DNA from: Accumulibacter sp.
GTDB taxonomy: Bacteria > Pseudomonadota > Gammaproteobacteria > Burkholderiales > Rhodocyclaceae
Length of the DNA: 9,002 nt
Reading direction: 5' to 3'
Assembly (NCBI GenBank): GCA_003538495.1
Contig: DPSD01000583.1
Span: forward strand, 1-9,002
Positions 6,803 to 9,002 of the stretch are shown here, one piece after another. Position 1 is the first letter of the stretch. Every line of letters starts with the position of its first letter. Both the position numbers and the translations under genes were made by a program. Under the pieces are notes generated by a model. That model was not told where the DNA came from and searched no databases. It was given only the letters and a program-made list of their open reading frames with translations.

Positions 6803-8778
6803 TCACCGCCTACGCGCGGCTGGCGGTCCGCATCAGGGCTGGCGTCGCCGCTGCGCCCGGCCAGGAAGGCCTGCGCTTCCTCCCGGCGTTCAAAGACGTG
6901 CGGCGCGATGCTGCGCGCCGAGAAGGCCTCGCCGAGCTTGGCGCGCAGAAACGCGCTGGTGGCGTAGCGGGTGATCTGGCTGAAATAGTTGGCCAGGAAG
7001 TAGCGGTCCATTTCGGCATAGGCGTCGTACATGTCCTGATTGATGCGGAACCGGTCGTAGTTGATGATCACGCCGACCCGCTTGCCGGCCGCCCGGCAAC
7101 GCAACTCACAAATGTCCCAGATCGCCTTGACGTCCTCTTCGACCCGGACGTGCATGCCCTCGAAATTGAGGAACAGGATGTTGCGTTCCGGATCGTAAAT
7201 GACCCTTTCCGGCAGCGACAGGTTGAGCAATTCGGCTTCCAGGCCCATCGGGTTGGCATTGAAGATGCGCGCATCCATCACGCCATATTCACCGATGATC
7301 GGCTCGAAGTCCATGTTCGGCAGAATGTCGCGGTCGACATCGATGCCGGGCGCCACCTCGATCAGCGCCAGCCCGCCCCTGACCCGGCGGAAAACGCAGC
7401 GTTCGGTGACGTAAAAGACCGGCTTGCCGCGATCGTAGGCGTACTGGCCATTGAAGGTGATCTGTTCGACCTGCTTGATGAATTTCCGCTGCCGCCCCTC
7501 CTCGACAATTTTCAGCTTGCCGTCATGGACTTCGACCTTCAGGCCATTGCCGGTGAAGGTGCCGACGAACACCACCAGGCGGGCGTTCTGGCTGATGTTG
7601 ATGAAGCCGCCAGCGCCGGTCAGTCGGCCGCCGAAGCGGCTGACGTTGACGTTGCCGGCGGCATCGCACTCGGCCATGCCAAGACACGCCATGTCAAGGC
7701 CGCCGCCGTCGTAGAAATCGAATTGCTGATTCTCGTCGATCACCGCGTCCATGTTGACCCCGGTGCCGAAGTTGCCACCGGTCGATGGAATGCCGCCGAT
7801 CAGGCCGGACTCCACGGTCATCGTCAGCAGGTGCGAGATGCGCTCCTCGTTGGCCACCGACGCCACCCCTTCGGGCATCCCGACACCGAGGTTGATAATG
7901 CCGTTGGGTGGCAGCTCGAAGGCCGCACGACGGGCGATGATCTTGCGCTCGGTCAGCGGCGTCGACACCAGGCTGGCCAGCGGAACCCGGAACTCGCCGG
8001 CATAGGCGGCGCTGTACTGCGTCGCCAGGGTCTGCATGTGCTGCGCCGGCTCGGCGACGACCACGCAATCGACCAGAATCCCCGGAATCTTGATCTGCCT
8101 TGGCGGCAGGCCGCTGCGCTCGGCGATCCGCTCGACCTGGGCGATCACGATGCCGTTACTGTTCTTCGCCGCCATCGCCATGGCCAGGTTGTTGAGGGTC
8201 AGGGCTTCCCGCTCCATGGTGATGTTGCCGAAGGTATCCGAGGTGGTGCCGCGGACGAAGGCGACGTTGACCTGACCGACCTTGTAGAACAGCCACTCCT
8301 CGCCATCGACCTCGACCAGGCTGACGATGTCCTTGGTGGTGGCGGCATTGATCCGGCTGCCGCCATAACGGGGATCGACGAAGGTATGGAGTCCGACCTT
8401 CGAGAAGGAACCAGGTTTGCCCGCGGCCAGATCCCGAAACAACTGGCAGATGATGCCTTGCGGCAGGTTATAGGCCTGGATGCGGTTGTCGAGCGCCAGT
8501 TTCGCCACTTTCGGCATCCGGCCCCAATGCCCCGCCACCACCCGGCGCAACAAGCCCTGGTGACCCAGGTGATTGAGCCCCAGCGTCTTGCCATCACCCT
8601 GGCCGGCGGCAGCGAACAAGGTCAGGTTCTTTGGGCTGCCGGTGTCGAGGAAGCGGCGCTCCAGCGCCGACAGCAGGGCCTCGGCGAAGCCGGTCTGGAC
8701 GAACCCTGTACTGGCCAGGGTATCGCCATCGCGGATCAGGGCGATGGCTTCGTCGGCGGTAACGATCTTGCTGCGCAT
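6799..8778 (-). CDS. Family I acyl-CoA:carboxylate CoA-transferase (propionate/3-oxoacid type) with C-terminal extra domain
   Basis: Family I CoA-transferases move CoA between acyl-CoA and a carboxylate through a glutamyl-CoA intermediate. Both halves are fused here, as in propionate CoA-transferase and YdiF. The alpha-like half begins DGDTLASTGFVQTGFAEALL (17-36). The beta-like half carries the active-site Glu, E323 in TMTVESGLIGGIPS, close to the catalytic Glu324 reported for Clostridium propionicum Pct. GMAECDAAGNVNVSRFG (367-383) and GGFINISQNA (390-399) are further family hallmarks. The catalytic part ends near residue 525; typical members have 520-530 residues, but this one has 659. The extra part (about 530-640) has ILFLNFEGMHV and a closing PHVFERREEAQAFL, reminiscent of SpoIIAA/STAS-like domains. 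The ATG has a near-ideal GGAGG (8786-8790) 7 bases upstream. Likely substrates are acetate, propionate or acetoacetyl-CoA, possibly feeding polyhydroxyalkanoate metabolism; that is inference. Confidence 0.92.
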   Translation of the reverse strand: MRSKIVTADEAIALIRDGDTLASTGFVQTGFAEALLSALERRFLDTGSPKNLTLFAAAGQGDGKTLGLNHLGHQGLLRRVVAGHWGRMPKVAKLALDNRIQAYNLPQGIICQLFRDLAAGKPGSFSKVGLHTFVDPRYGGSRINAATTKDIVSLVEVDGEEWLFYKVGQVNVAFVRGTTSDTFGNITMEREALTLNNLAMAMAAKNSNGIVIAQVERIAERSGLPPRQIKIPGILVDCVVVAEPAQHMQTLATQYSAAYAGEFRVPLASLVSTPLTERKIIARRAAFELPPNGIINLGVGMPEGVASVANEERISHLLTMTVESGLIGGIPSTGGNFGTGVNMDAVIDENQQFDFYDGGGLDMACLGMAECDAAGNVNVSRFGGRLTGAGGFINISQNARLVVFVGTFTGNGLKVEVHDGKLKIVEEGRQRKFIKQVEQITFNGQYAYDRGKPVFYVTERCVFRRVRGGLALIEVAPGIDVDRDILPNMDFEPIIGEYGVMDARIFNANPMGLEAELLNLSLPERVIYDPERNILFLNFEGMHVRVEEDVKAIWDICELRCRAAGKRVGVIINYDRFRINQDMYDAYAEMDRYFLANYFSQITRYATSAFLRAKLGEAFSARSIAPHVFERREEAQAFLAGRSGDASPDADRQPRVGGD

Positions 8779-9002
8779 GCTGCTTCCTCCCGATCATGTT
8801 CCGGATTGCCGCCCGACAGACCGATCGACGACGGCGTCATCGCGGCGGCACCCGCAGGAGCAGCGCCAGCCCCGATTTCCAGACTTTACCCTTTTCGAAG
8901 CTCCACTTTACATCTATCGACTGATTGGAACGTAAGGTTCGACCGTGATCGGGAGCGGGATTCTTCCCTGCAGCTGGGTTTAACTGAAGTTTAGACACTC
9001 GC
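8779..9002. other. Upstream region of the CoA-transferase gene, possible regulatory elements
   Basis: No gene is evident in these 224 bases. The right half is noticeably richer in A+T than the rest of the window, as expected for a promoter region. On the minus strand GTAAAGT occurs twice with a 22-base period (8905-8911 and 8883-8889). Reading the same way, TTACGT with TAAAGT 19 bases on is a weak sigma-70 candidate, and TGGCGC-N5-CTGC (8868-8854) has sigma-54 spacing. None is convincing alone. A promoter for a gene beyond the right edge could also lie here. Confidence 0.5.
8854..8868 (-). promoter_or_regulatory. Weak sigma-54-like -24/-12 site before the CoA-transferase gene
   Basis: The minus strand has GG and GC dinucleotides at the spacing required by sigma-54 holoenzyme, in TGGCGC, five bases, CTGC. 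Two consensus positions differ (A to G in the -24 element, T to C in the -12 element). Transcription would start about 64 bases before the ATG. In sequence this GC-rich a chance match is quite possible. Confidence 0.2.

Noticed and set aside
6898..8994. 698-residue open frame on the plus strand, longer than the CoA-transferase opposite it
   Set aside because: It is antisense to a gene with clear family motifs and an ideal ribosome site. Its product is rich in Asp, His, Val and Gln without any recognisable domain, a typical high-GC shadow.
8945..8995. AACT-GA-AGTT inverted repeat near the right end
   Set aside because: Arms are only 4 bases and extend no further; expected by chance.

Overview
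This is a high-GC window with chromosomal, housekeeping-like gene content. It most resembles a betaproteobacterium, and Rhodocyclales (the Dechloromonas or Candidatus Accumulibacter neighbourhood) is my best guess. That guess rests on the gene order dapF - DUF484 - xerC, the codon usage, and the fused propionate-CoA-transferase-like gene. It was made by recognition, without any search.

Layout. From 1 to 2928 on the minus strand lies a compact four-gene run, read right to left: a GNAT N-acetyltransferase, dapF (diaminopimelate epimerase), a DUF484 protein and xerC (tyrosine recombinase, running off the left edge). Gaps are 6, -4 and 10 bases, so this is very probably one operon. A TACAAT -10 element at 3021-3026 is the likely promoter. 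Next, also on the minus strand, is a stand-alone dihydrolipoamide-dehydrogenase-like flavoprotein (3096-4511). A divergent intergenic region (4512-4736) with a strong GC hairpin separates it from a plus-strand pair: an unrecognised protein resembling a degenerate P-loop ATPase with a C-terminal winged-helix-like region (4737-5990), followed 2 bases later by a small MscS-type mechanosensitive channel (5993-6802). Its stop codon overlaps the stop of a convergent minus-strand gene (6799-8778), a 659-residue family I CoA-transferase with an extra C-terminal domain. The last 224 bases are the upstream region of that gene.

How they work together. DapF (meso-DAP/lysine and peptidoglycan supply) and XerC (chromosome dimer resolution) are core functions. 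The CoA-transferase and the flavoprotein are central-metabolism or redox accessories with no obvious link to each other. The unknown ATPase-like protein and the MscS channel are probably translationally coupled and may act together.

Main points to re-check: (1) the XerC reading frame is intact and keeps R, K, H, R and H, but the catalytic tyrosine position is serine (residue 285); (2) the degenerate-ATPase/MscS pair is the best candidate in the window for an undescribed system; (3) the CoA-transferase carries an approximately 130-residue C-terminal domain that resembles a SpoIIAA/STAS-like fold. I saw no tRNA, rRNA, CRISPR array or insertion sequence.
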